From the NCBI GenBank assembly GCA_963626285.1, contig CAVFWQ010000108.1, positions 1 through 5,670 on the forward strand: 5,670 bases of DNA, given 5' to 3'. A program made the translations under genes and the position numbers. The DNA is from CAVDRM01 sp963626285 (GTDB taxonomy: Bacteria > Bacillota > Clostridia > Christensenellales > Aristaeellaceae). Every line of letters starts with the position of its first letter. Position 1 is the stretch's first letter. Shown piece after piece: positions 1 through 5,670 of this stretch. The notes beneath the pieces are model-generated. The model searched no databases, was not told the DNA's origin, and saw only the letters and a list, made by a program, of their open reading frames with translations.

Positions 1-24
1 GCCGCCTTCCGCGTTTTCCGCTGC

Positions 25-1596
25 TTATCGAATTTCCTCGATTCCCTTCAATACCTCCGGCTCACGGACATCGCGGACATTGGTATATATCTTTCTGGTC
101 AGCACCGCGCCGCCGCGATAGTACAGGCAGATGAAGGGACAGTCCTGCGCAAAGAGCGTCTGAATTTGGTGCAGGCAGCTCTGGTAGCTCTGCCTGGTCG
201 TGCTGGAGCGGAGGGATTTGAAGAGGCTGTTCATCGCTTCGGACTTATAGCGCCCGTAGTTGCCCGTGTTCGGGCCGATGAGCAGGAAACCGGGATCCGG
301 CACGGAGTCCATCTGGAACGCGGCCAAGCACAGGTCGAAATTGCCGGCGGTCAGGCGCTCCTTGGCGCGGGCGTAACTCATGTTGCTGACGGACACGCCG
401 ATGCCCACGGCATTGAGCATATCCTTGATTTGGCTGGCCGCCTCCACGCGCACGGAGTTTTCCGCCTCCTCATAAACGAACAGGCGGAGCTGCAAATTCT
501 TCTTTGCGCCGTTGACCACCTTGTCCAATATGCCGTCGCCGTCGGAATCCGCCCAGCCCTCGGCGGCCAAAAGCGCCTTGGCCTTTTCGGGGTCATAGGC
601 GTAGACATCGCCCAAGGTATCCGTGCCGTCATTGTACATCCATGTGCCCATCGGCATGGGCGTATCCGTACGGGAGACCATGCCGTAATAGACGTTGTTG
701 GCCAAGAGGTTAACATCGATGGCATAACGGATGGCATAGCGGATGTTCTGGTTTTCCAAGGGAAAGGACTTAAAATTGAACAAAAGTGTTTCAAGCTGGC
801 GCGTGCGGTAGTCGATGTTCGCGCTGCTCACGCCGGCGCGGTACTGCGCGGCGGTGACGGAGCGGGTGATGATGGCGTCCACACGGTTATATTCAAAGGC
901 GGAGGTCAATTCGCGGTTGGTCGCATAAAACAGGGCGCTGACGGACTGCACCATCGGCTCTTCGCCCCACCAATAAGGGTTGACCGAAAAATAAAGGTAG
1001 TCCGTGGAGCTGAACGCATCCGCCATGTAAGGACCCGTGCCGACGGGGTTGTCCGCAGCCACTTGGTCGCTGCGAAGAACAGGAAAGGTCATGGCGTAGA
1101 TGAAGCCGTAATACGGGCGTGCGGCCTTGATGACAAGGTCGGTCGCGTTGTTCGCCTGCGCACCGGAGACGATGTATTTCAGGGAGGCGTACACGCCCTT
1201 GTTGTCCGCCGTATCGTCCGCAGCCATGCGGAGAATCTCCGTGACGGTCGCTGCCACATCATAGGCGGTCATCTGCGTTCCGTCCGAGAAAAAGACATCC
1301 GTGCGGATATGGAACGTCCATGTTTTATAATCGGGGCTGATGTCCCATGAGGTGGCCAAACAAGGCTCCGGCTCATAGCTGTCGTTCAGGGTGACAAGGC
1401 TTTCATACATGAGGGCGGTCAGAGACTGAAAATCGCGCTCCACAGCGCGCAGGGGGTTTAAGACGGTCGTTTTGGCGGATATCAGGCCGACCGTCAGGCT
1501 GCTGTTCATTTCGCCGGCGAGGGCGCAGGGATTAAGAAGCGTCAGACACAGAATCAGTGCGCTCATCCGGATAATAATACGTGAGGTAGATCGCAT
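25..1596 (-). CDS. extracellular solute-binding protein, family 5 (peptide/nickel ABC transporter type)
   Basis: This is probably the ligand-capturing subunit of an ABC importer for peptides or similar small solutes, acting outside the membrane. With the start at 1596 it has 523 residues, usual for the family. A signal peptide is visible: basic residues at 2-10, a hydrophobic core at 11-22, and a likely signal peptidase I site after ALA (25-27). Neither cysteine nearby (17 or 24) sits in a good lipobox, so a lipoprotein anchor is doubtful. Family signatures include YEPEPCLATSWDIS (74-87), FSDGTQMTAYDV (103-114), PVGTGPY (184-190), IRYAIRYAID (285-294) and YDPEKAKALLAAEGW (334-348). The start at 1596 has an excellent ribosome binding site; ATG codons at 1653 and 1566 are less likely. 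The gene begins inside the transglycosylase gene. No permease or ATPase gene is in the window, and only 24 bases follow the TAA, so partners may lie beyond the left edge. The ligand cannot be named. Confidence 0.92.
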   Translation of the reverse strand: MRSTSRIIIRMSALILCLTLLNPCALAGEMNSSLTVGLISAKTTVLNPLRAVERDFQSLTALMYESLVTLNDSYEPEPCLATSWDISPDYKTWTFHIRTDVFFSDGTQMTAYDVAATVTEILRMAADDTADNKGVYASLKYIVSGAQANNATDLVIKAARPYYGFIYAMTFPVLRSDQVAADNPVGTGPYMADAFSSTDYLYFSVNPYWWGEEPMVQSVSALFYATNRELTSAFEYNRVDAIITRSVTAAQYRAGVSSANIDYRTRQLETLLFNFKSFPLENQNIRYAIRYAIDVNLLANNVYYGMVSRTDTPMPMGTWMYNDGTDTLGDVYAYDPEKAKALLAAEGWADSDGDGILDKVVNGAKKNLQLRLFVYEEAENSVRVEAASQIKDMLNAVGIGVSVSNMSYARAKERLTAGNFDLCLAAFQMDSVPDPGFLLIGPNTGNYGRYKSEAMNSLFKSLRSSTTRQSYQSCLHQIQTLFAQDCPFICLYYRGGAVLTRKIYTNVRDVREPEVLKGIEEIR

Positions 1597-2287
1597 AAGA
1601 ATTGACCACCTTTCTGGCATAGGAGCGGGTGTTGTCGTAGGGAATCTGGTCATAGGTGAGGTGCTTTCCGTCCGTCGAATATTTTTCTATCCAGCCGGCC
1701 ACATTGCCCGCGCCCGCGTGATAGGCGCAGGCAATCAAAATCGGGTCGCCGTCATACTTTTTGCTTAAATAGCTGATGTACCATGTCCCCATGTGGATGT
1801 TGATGTCCTCGTCATAGAGCATGTCGTCGTTATACGTGCCCGCACTGATGCCGATTTTGGGCGCGATCCATTCGCCGGTGGAAGGCAGGAGCTGCATCAG
1901 CCCGCGTGCGCCGACGGAGGACAGCGCATCCGGATCATAGCTGCTCTCATTCAGGATAATGGCGGCGATGTATGCGGGATGCACGGCGTATTCCGCGGCA
2001 TACTTCGTGATGAGGTCGCGGTTTTTGACCGTCGTGCGCCAGACGCGCCGCTCAAGCTCGGCCTGCTCCTGCGCGTGCTTGGCTTCGATATCGGACAGCT
2101 TGGCCGAATAAACGATGTCCGCTGCCAAGGCCGCAAAAGCGGTCAGCAGCAGCACGCCCAGCACGATGAGCTGTCCCTTGGACAGGCGCACTCGCGCCTG
2201 CTTTCGCTTGCTGCGCCGTCTGCGGGCGGTGACTTCGGCCTTCTGCTCCCCTGCGGGCTGAAATCCGGAATAAGGCGTTTGAGACAA
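1532..2287 (-). CDS. membrane-anchored lytic transglycosylase (SLT family)
   Basis: Soluble lytic transglycosylase-like domain on a membrane anchor. Such enzymes cleave the MurNAc-GlcNAc bond of peptidoglycan and leave 1,6-anhydro ends. The 251-residue protein has a very basic cytoplasmic N-terminus (about 21-34, rich in Arg and Lys), one membrane helix at about 39-57, a short charged, probably helical stretch at about 61-85, and the catalytic domain at about 88-237, outside the cell. E114 in LNESSYDP is the expected catalytic acid; GARGLMQLLP (126-135) and AYHAGAGNV (188-196) follow, and NTRSYARKV (219-227) is near the end. The usual AYNAG motif reads AYHAG here. The start is TTG, because the in-frame TGA at 2306-2308 leaves no upstream ATG and AAGGAGA sits seven bases before the TTG. 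The gene lies 18 bases after coaE, and its 3' end overlaps the next gene. The exact cellular role (wall turnover, sporulation or division) cannot be read from sequence. Confidence 0.93.
   Translation of the reverse strand: MSQTPYSGFQPAGEQKAEVTARRRRSKRKQARVRLSKGQLIVLGVLLLTAFAALAADIVYSAKLSDIEAKHAQEQAELERRVWRTTVKNRDLITKYAAEYAVHPAYIAAIILNESSYDPDALSSVGARGLMQLLPSTGEWIAPKIGISAGTYNDDMLYDEDINIHMGTWYISYLSKKYDGDPILIACAYHAGAGNVAGWIEKYSTDGKHLTYDQIPYDNTRSYARKVVNSYAIYLTYYYPDERTDSVSDAS
1605..1613 (-). promoter_or_regulatory. ribosome binding site of the solute-binding protein gene, inside the transglycosylase gene
   Basis: The minus strand reads AGAAAGGTGGT, a close match to the complement of the 16S rRNA 3' end, and ends eight bases before the ATG at 1596. 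It lies within codons of the transglycosylase C-terminus, so this coding sequence serves two purposes. It supports the start at 1596, which also gives the signal peptide its basic N-terminus. Confidence 0.7.
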
Positions 2288-2293
2288 AATACT

Positions 2294-2300
2294 TCTCCTT
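2294..2300 (-). promoter_or_regulatory. ribosome binding site of the transglycosylase, supports a TTG start
   Basis: The minus strand reads AAGGAGA, seven bases (AGTATTT), then TTG at 2287-2285. This near-ideal site occupies most of the 18-base gap after coaE. It is the main reason for accepting TTG instead of a later ATG. Confidence 0.8.
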
Positions 2301-2305
2301 AAAAA

Positions 2306-2911
2306 TCAATGCTTGATCTTTTCAAGCGTCTCCAAATACATACGTTGCGCGATGGCGGCGCTTTCTTCTGCCGTGCCGTCCGTGTCAATCACGCGGTCTG
2401 CGCGGCGCTTCTTTTGGAGGGCGGGCATCTGGCTTCTGATTTTCCGCAGCGCCTGTTTCCGCGTGATGCCGTCCCGCTCACAGAGGCGTTTGATCTGCAC
2501 CTTCTGCGGCACATAAGAGACCCAGACCTCATTGCAGAGCTTATCGCCGCCCGTCTCATACAAGAGCGGTATATCCAAAATGACAGCGGGAAATCCCTGT
2601 CGCTCGGCGCTTGTGATTTCGGCTCTGATGCGCTCAAAAATCATGGGGTGCAGGATGGCGTTGAGCGTCTTTCGGCTTGCTTCGTCCGCAAAGATGATGT
2701 CCGCCAGCGCCCGCCTGTCGAGTGTGCCGCCGTCGAAGACCCTGCCGCCGAAGGCCTTGCGGATGGCAGGCAGCGCCGCGCCGCCTTTTTGCGTCAGGGC
2801 ATGGGAGATGCAGTCCGCGTCTACGACATATGCGCCGGCGGCTCTGAGCGCCGAAGCAATGTTCGTCTTGCCCGTGGAGATGCCGCCGGTCAGCCCGATA
2901 ACGTATATCAT
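2306..2911 (-). CDS. coaE: dephospho-CoA kinase
   Basis: This enzyme phosphorylates the 3'-hydroxyl of the ribose in dephospho-CoA with ATP, the last step of coenzyme A synthesis in the cytoplasm. The protein has 201 residues, the usual length. It begins MIYVIGLTGG and has the P-loop GGISTGKT at 9-16, with K15 and T16 as the expected nucleotide-binding residues. Other family signatures are DAD at 31-33, LNAILHP at 83-89, LDIPLLYE at 112-119, and the C-terminal block with SQMP at 160-163 and ADRVIDTDG at 171-179. Its ATG overlaps the polA TGA (ATGA at 2911-2908) and no strong Shine-Dalgarno sequence precedes it, so translation is probably coupled to polA. polA and coaE are neighbours in many Firmicutes, sometimes with mutM between them; there is no mutM here. 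Nothing in the protein suggests damage. Confidence 0.96.
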   Translation of the reverse strand: MIYVIGLTGGISTGKTNIASALRAAGAYVVDADCISHALTQKGGAALPAIRKAFGGRVFDGGTLDRRALADIIFADEASRKTLNAILHPMIFERIRAEITSAERQGFPAVILDIPLLYETGGDKLCNEVWVSYVPQKVQIKRLCERDGITRKQALRKIRSQMPALQKKRRADRVIDTDGTAEESAAIAQRMYLETLEKIKH

Positions 2912-5454
2912 TTCGTTTCGTACCAGCTCTTTCCCGTTTTCACCTCGGCCAGCAGCGGCACGGACAGCTTGACCACCTGCTCCATCGTGTCCTTGAGGAG
3001 CCGCGCAACGGCCTGCGCTTCATCATCCGGCGCTTCGATGAGCAGCTCGTCATGCACCTGCAAAATGAGCCGCGCCTTGGGAAACTGCGTTTTCAGCGCC
3101 TCATGCACCTTGACCATGGCGGCCTTGATGATGTCAGCCGCCGTTCCCTGCACGGGCATATTCATAGCCACGCGCTCGCCGAAGCCGCGCACGGCGGCAT
3201 TGGAAGAGTGAAGCTCCGGCAACATCCGGCGACGGCCGAGCAGGGTCACTGCATAGCCCTGTGCCTTTCCTTTTTCCTTCGCCTCGTCCATAAAGCGCTT
3301 CACGCCCGGATAGCGCTCAAAATAGCGGCGGATAAAGTCGCCCGCCTCCTTGCGGGAAATGCCGATGTTCCGCGCCAGACCGAACTCGCTGATGCCGTAG
3401 ACAAGGCCGAAATTGACCGCCTTGGACGCGGAACGCATCTCGTGCGTCACCTCATCCATCGGTACATCATAGACCTCGGAGGCCGTGCGGGTATGGATGT
3501 CCTGATTTTTGCTGAAGGCGTCCGTCATGGCGGCATCGCCGCTCATGTGCGCCAGCACGCGCAGCTCAATCTGCGAATAGTCCGCGTCCACCAGGGTATA
3601 ACCCGGCGCGGCGATAAACGCCCTGCGGATTTCTCGCCCCGGCTCCGTGCGCACGGGGATATTCTGCAGATTCGGCTCGCTGGAGGAAATCCGTCCCGTG
3701 GCCGTGCCGGTCTGGTCAAAATAGGTATGCACGCGGCCGGAGGCGTCCGCCTTTTTTTGCAGCGCCACAATGTAGGTGCTGTTGAATTTGACATAGGATC
3801 GATAGGCAAGGATGGGCGCAATGCAGGGGTGTTCGTCCGTGAGCGCTTCCAAGGTGTCCGCGTCCGTGGAATACCCGCGCTGCGTCTTTTTGCCCGCCTT
3901 CAACCCCAGCGCTTCAAACAGCACCCTGCCAAGCTGCTGCGGGGAATTGATGTTGAAACCGTGAACGCCGCTGAGGGTGTACACCTCTTCCCTGAGTTGC
4001 TCCGCCTTTTTGACATATTCTTCGCCCAGCGCGGCCAGCACCTTCCCGTCCACCTGAAAGCCCGCGTTTTCCATATCGTACAGCACGGTGAGCAGCGGCA
4101 TTTCCACATCCCGCATCAGCACATCCATGTTCTTTTCCCTGAGCGCGGTCTGCTGCTTTCTGCACAGCGCCATCACGCCGAAGGCATCCTCTTTTTCAAA
4201 GGTGCTCAACGCATAGGATTTCTCCTGCGGGTTTAAAAGATACTGCCCCAGCATGGTGTCCCACGCAAAGGCTGGCTTTGGCAGGCGGAGCCGATCCAGC
4301 GTGTGCAGAAGGGTCTTGCCGTCATGGACAATCAGCGGACGGGAGAGAGCGGCGGTCAGCGCCTCCCACGCCTCTTTTGGCATCAGCCCTTCGCTCAGCA
4401 AATCCTGAGAAAGGACGACCAGCCCAAGACGGCCTTCCGTCGCCAGGGAAAGCCGGGTGGGCGTCACATGAAGCGCAAGCGGCATATCCGCCGCATCCGA
4501 AATAAAGCGTGAAACCGCTTTTTTTGTGTTCAGCGTTTCGGCTTCCGGGCGAGCCGGCGATGGAGTTTCCGACACGCCCGCCGCGGGCGCGTCCGGCCAC
4601 AACCGCCGTGCCTGCCGCACCACGGCGGCCAGCTTGTATTTTTGCAGCATGGGAATGCCGTCCCCGCCCCTGTCGGTGACGCACTCGGAAAAATCAAGCG
4701 AAAGGGGGACGCTGGTGGTAATCGTCGCCAGATATTTGGAGAAGCGGGCGGAGTCCTCGTTGTCCCTGATTTTTTCGCCCAATTTGCCCTTGATATCGCC
4801 CGCGTGCGCCAGCACGTTTTCCAGTGTGCCGTATTCGTTTAACAGCTTCACGGCGGTCTTTTCGCCCACGCCCGGCACGCCTTTGATGTTGTCGCTGCTG
4901 TCGCCCATCAAGCCCTTTAAATCCGTCACCTGGTCGGGGTTGACGCCGAAAAATTCCTTGACGGCGGGCGCGTCAAACAGCGTGGTCTCCGAAATGCCGT
5001 GCCGCGTGAATAAAAGCGTCGTGCCGTTCCCGACGAGCTGCAGGGCGTCTCTGTCGCCGGTCAGCAGCATGGTCTGAACGCCCCGCTGCGTACATAGAAC
5101 GGACACCGTGCCCAAAATATCGTCCGCCTCATACCCTGCGCAGGTCAGCACGGGAATGTGCAGGGCGGGCAGAATGGAGCGTATCAAATGAAGCTGCGAA
5201 ATAAGCGAATCCGGCGTTTTCTGCCTTCCTGCCTTATATTCCGGGTATGCGGTATGGCGGAAGGTCGGCGCATGCTCATCAAACGCCACGGCGCAATAGC
5301 GCGGCGAATAATCGGCCAACACGCGGAAAAGCATCATGAAAAAGCCGTGAATCGCATTGGTCGGCACGCCGTCCGCGTCCATCTCCGGCAGCGCATGAAA
5401 AGCCCTGTGCATCAGGCTGTTGCCGTCTACGATCAAAAAAGTGTCCTTGGGCAT
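2908..5454 (-). CDS. polA: DNA polymerase I, active 5' nuclease, proofreading domain without catalytic residues
   Basis: This is a family A DNA polymerase that removes RNA primers and fills gaps in replication and repair. With the start at 5454 it has 848 residues, close to Bacillus and Thermus Pol I. The 5' nuclease (about 5-255) keeps its metal-binding motifs: VDGN at 9-12, FRHTAYPEYKAGR at 65-77, GYEADD at 107-112, TGDRD at 132-136 and GDSSDN at 184-189, followed by the helix-hairpin-helix GVPGVGEKTA. A proline/alanine-rich linker (about 288-312) leads to an exonuclease-like domain (about 325-445) that lacks the DxE and later Asp residues needed for 3'-5' cleavage. The polymerase domain is complete: motif A DYSQIELR at 625-632, motif B with R674, K678, F682 and Y686, and motif C VHDE at 800-803. 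The reading frame is open upstream to the window edge, but 5454 was chosen because the protein then begins like other Pol I proteins (MPKDTFLIVDGN) and has a strong ribosome binding site. Its TGA overlaps the coaE ATG. Confidence 0.97.
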   Translation of the reverse strand: MPKDTFLIVDGNSLMHRAFHALPEMDADGVPTNAIHGFFMMLFRVLADYSPRYCAVAFDEHAPTFRHTAYPEYKAGRQKTPDSLISQLHLIRSILPALHIPVLTCAGYEADDILGTVSVLCTQRGVQTMLLTGDRDALQLVGNGTTLLFTRHGISETTLFDAPAVKEFFGVNPDQVTDLKGLMGDSSDNIKGVPGVGEKTAVKLLNEYGTLENVLAHAGDIKGKLGEKIRDNEDSARFSKYLATITTSVPLSLDFSECVTDRGGDGIPMLQKYKLAAVVRQARRLWPDAPAAGVSETPSPARPEAETLNTKKAVSRFISDAADMPLALHVTPTRLSLATEGRLGLVVLSQDLLSEGLMPKEAWEALTAALSRPLIVHDGKTLLHTLDRLRLPKPAFAWDTMLGQYLLNPQEKSYALSTFEKEDAFGVMALCRKQQTALREKNMDVLMRDVEMPLLTVLYDMENAGFQVDGKVLAALGEEYVKKAEQLREEVYTLSGVHGFNINSPQQLGRVLFEALGLKAGKKTQRGYSTDADTLEALTDEHPCIAPILAYRSYVKFNSTYIVALQKKADASGRVHTYFDQTGTATGRISSSEPNLQNIPVRTEPGREIRRAFIAAPGYTLVDADYSQIELRVLAHMSGDAAMTDAFSKNQDIHTRTASEVYDVPMDEVTHEMRSASKAVNFGLVYGISEFGLARNIGISRKEAGDFIRRYFERYPGVKRFMDEAKEKGKAQGYAVTLLGRRRMLPELHSSNAAVRGFGERVAMNMPVQGTAADIIKAAMVKVHEALKTQFPKARLILQVHDELLIEAPDDEAQAVARLLKDTMEQVVKLSVPLLAEVKTGKSWYETK

Positions 5455-5460
5455 ACCGTC

Positions 5461-5471
5461 CCTTCCTTCCT
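5461..5471 (-). promoter_or_regulatory. ribosome binding site of polA
   Basis: The minus strand reads AGGAAGGAAGG, then six bases (GACGGT), then the ATG at 5454. This purine-rich site at normal spacing decides the start in favour of 5454 over the in-frame ATG codons further upstream at 5637 and 5601, which have no comparable site. Confidence 0.75.
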
Positions 5472-5492
5472 CGGCGCTCGTGCCTGCAATCA

Positions 5493-5520
5493 TCCATAAT
5501 AAGTATAGCACATCTGTCAA
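5493..5520 (-). promoter_or_regulatory. candidate sigma-A type promoter for the polA operon
   Basis: A perfect -35 hexamer TTGACA lies at 5520-5515 on the minus strand and is followed by an AT-rich stretch in GC-rich surroundings. The -10 element is uncertain. TATTAT (5501-5496) matches consensus well but leaves a spacer of only 13 bases. TATGGA (5498-5493) gives a 16-base spacer but a poor match. If used, it would give a leader of roughly 30 bases before the polA ATG, with room for the ribosome binding site. No other equally good promoter was seen between the four genes, so it may drive all of them. Confidence 0.4.
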
Positions 5521-5670
5521 CCGAGAGGCGGACGGCGTGCGGAGCGGAATAAGCGTAACAAATAACATGGTCTTCATTTGTTCAGCCCATTCCCGCTTCA
5601 TTGCCGCTCCGCCGGGCATTCCGCTCGTCGCCTGCATTTGCGCGGCAGATTCAAATCCTCGTTCCGTGAA

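Larger units (their letters stand above)
5455..5670. other. upstream region of polA without a recognised gene
   Basis: These 216 bases contain the polA ribosome binding site and promoter candidate. Beyond about 5521 they hold GC-rich sequence with a 9-base inverted repeat (GAGCGGAAT at 5542-5550 and ATTCCGCTC at 5618-5626). The polA frame stays open throughout, but the extra 61 residues from the ATG at 5637 do not resemble a Pol I N-terminus, and the promoter candidate lies inside them. The end of another gene may reach into the right edge, but nothing there could be identified. Confidence 0.5.

Noticed and set aside
1..24. Possible start of a further gene or terminator after the solute-binding protein gene
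   Set aside because: The minus strand has a purine-rich GGAAGGCGG near the edge, which could be a ribosome binding site, but no start codon or complete hairpin fits in the remaining bases.
166..1350. 394-codon open reading frame on the plus strand, antisense to the solute-binding protein gene
   Set aside because: It lies entirely opposite a gene with clear family motifs. Its product is rich in Gly, Ala, Val, His and Arg, as expected from the reverse of GC-rich codons, and shows no domain.
3751..3757. A AAA AAG heptamer in the polA frame (codons 566-568), identical to the E. coli dnaX slippery site
   Set aside because: A -1 slip here meets a TGA after about a dozen codons and would destroy the polymerase domain without yielding a useful product. 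Two neighbouring lysine codons explain it.
3052..4236. 394-codon open reading frame on the plus strand inside polA
   Set aside because: It is antisense to the conserved polymerase domain, has no recognisable motif and no good ribosome binding site. The equal length to the other antisense frame is a coincidence.
4504..4525. Hairpin followed by T7 on the plus strand, resembling an intrinsic terminator
   Set aside because: The stem has only six pairs, half of them A-T, it lies inside polA, and no plus-strand gene ends there.
5641..5670. GATTCAAATCC at the right edge, resembling a tRNA T-loop
   Set aside because: The bases on either side do not form the five-pair T-stem and no other tRNA arm is visible on either strand.

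Overview
The window holds four genes on the minus strand, packed head to tail: polA (DNA polymerase I), coaE (dephospho-CoA kinase), a membrane-anchored lytic transglycosylase, and an exported family 5 (peptide/nickel type) solute-binding protein. All four are intact. No RNA gene, mobile element, CRISPR array or phage feature was seen. The two longest plus-strand reading frames (394 codons each, at 166-1350 and 3052-4236) are antisense shadows of real genes in GC-rich DNA.

The organism looks like a Gram-positive of the Clostridia type with fairly high GC. Four things point this way: the polA-coaE-transglycosylase order, strong Shine-Dalgarno sequences of the Firmicutes kind, a TTG start behind AAGGAGA, and a Pol I whose 3'-5' exonuclease domain has lost its catalytic acids, as in Bacillus-type Pol I. 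This is inference from gene content and protein style. No species can be named.

Layout along the minus strand, from the right edge: 5455-5670 is a 216-base upstream region with no convincing gene. It carries a TTGACA promoter candidate and the polA ribosome binding site. polA runs 5454-2908 and overlaps coaE (2911-2306) by 4 bases (ATGA). After 18 bases comes the transglycosylase (2287-1532). The binding-protein gene starts inside the transglycosylase 3' end (1596, a 65-base overlap) and ends at 25. The last 24 bases hold no recognisable gene.

The spacing suggests one polycistronic transcript. polA and coaE are housekeeping genes for gap filling/RNA-primer removal and for the last step of coenzyme A synthesis. 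The other two act outside the membrane: one cuts peptidoglycan glycan strands, the other captures a small ligand, probably a peptide. They could cooperate in wall turnover, but only their tight gene overlap supports that. I saw no clear sign of a new defence or mobile system. The most notable points are the nested transglycosylase/binding-protein overlap, the proofreading-dead Pol I, and an A7 tract at the boundary between the 5' nuclease and the Klenow part of polA.
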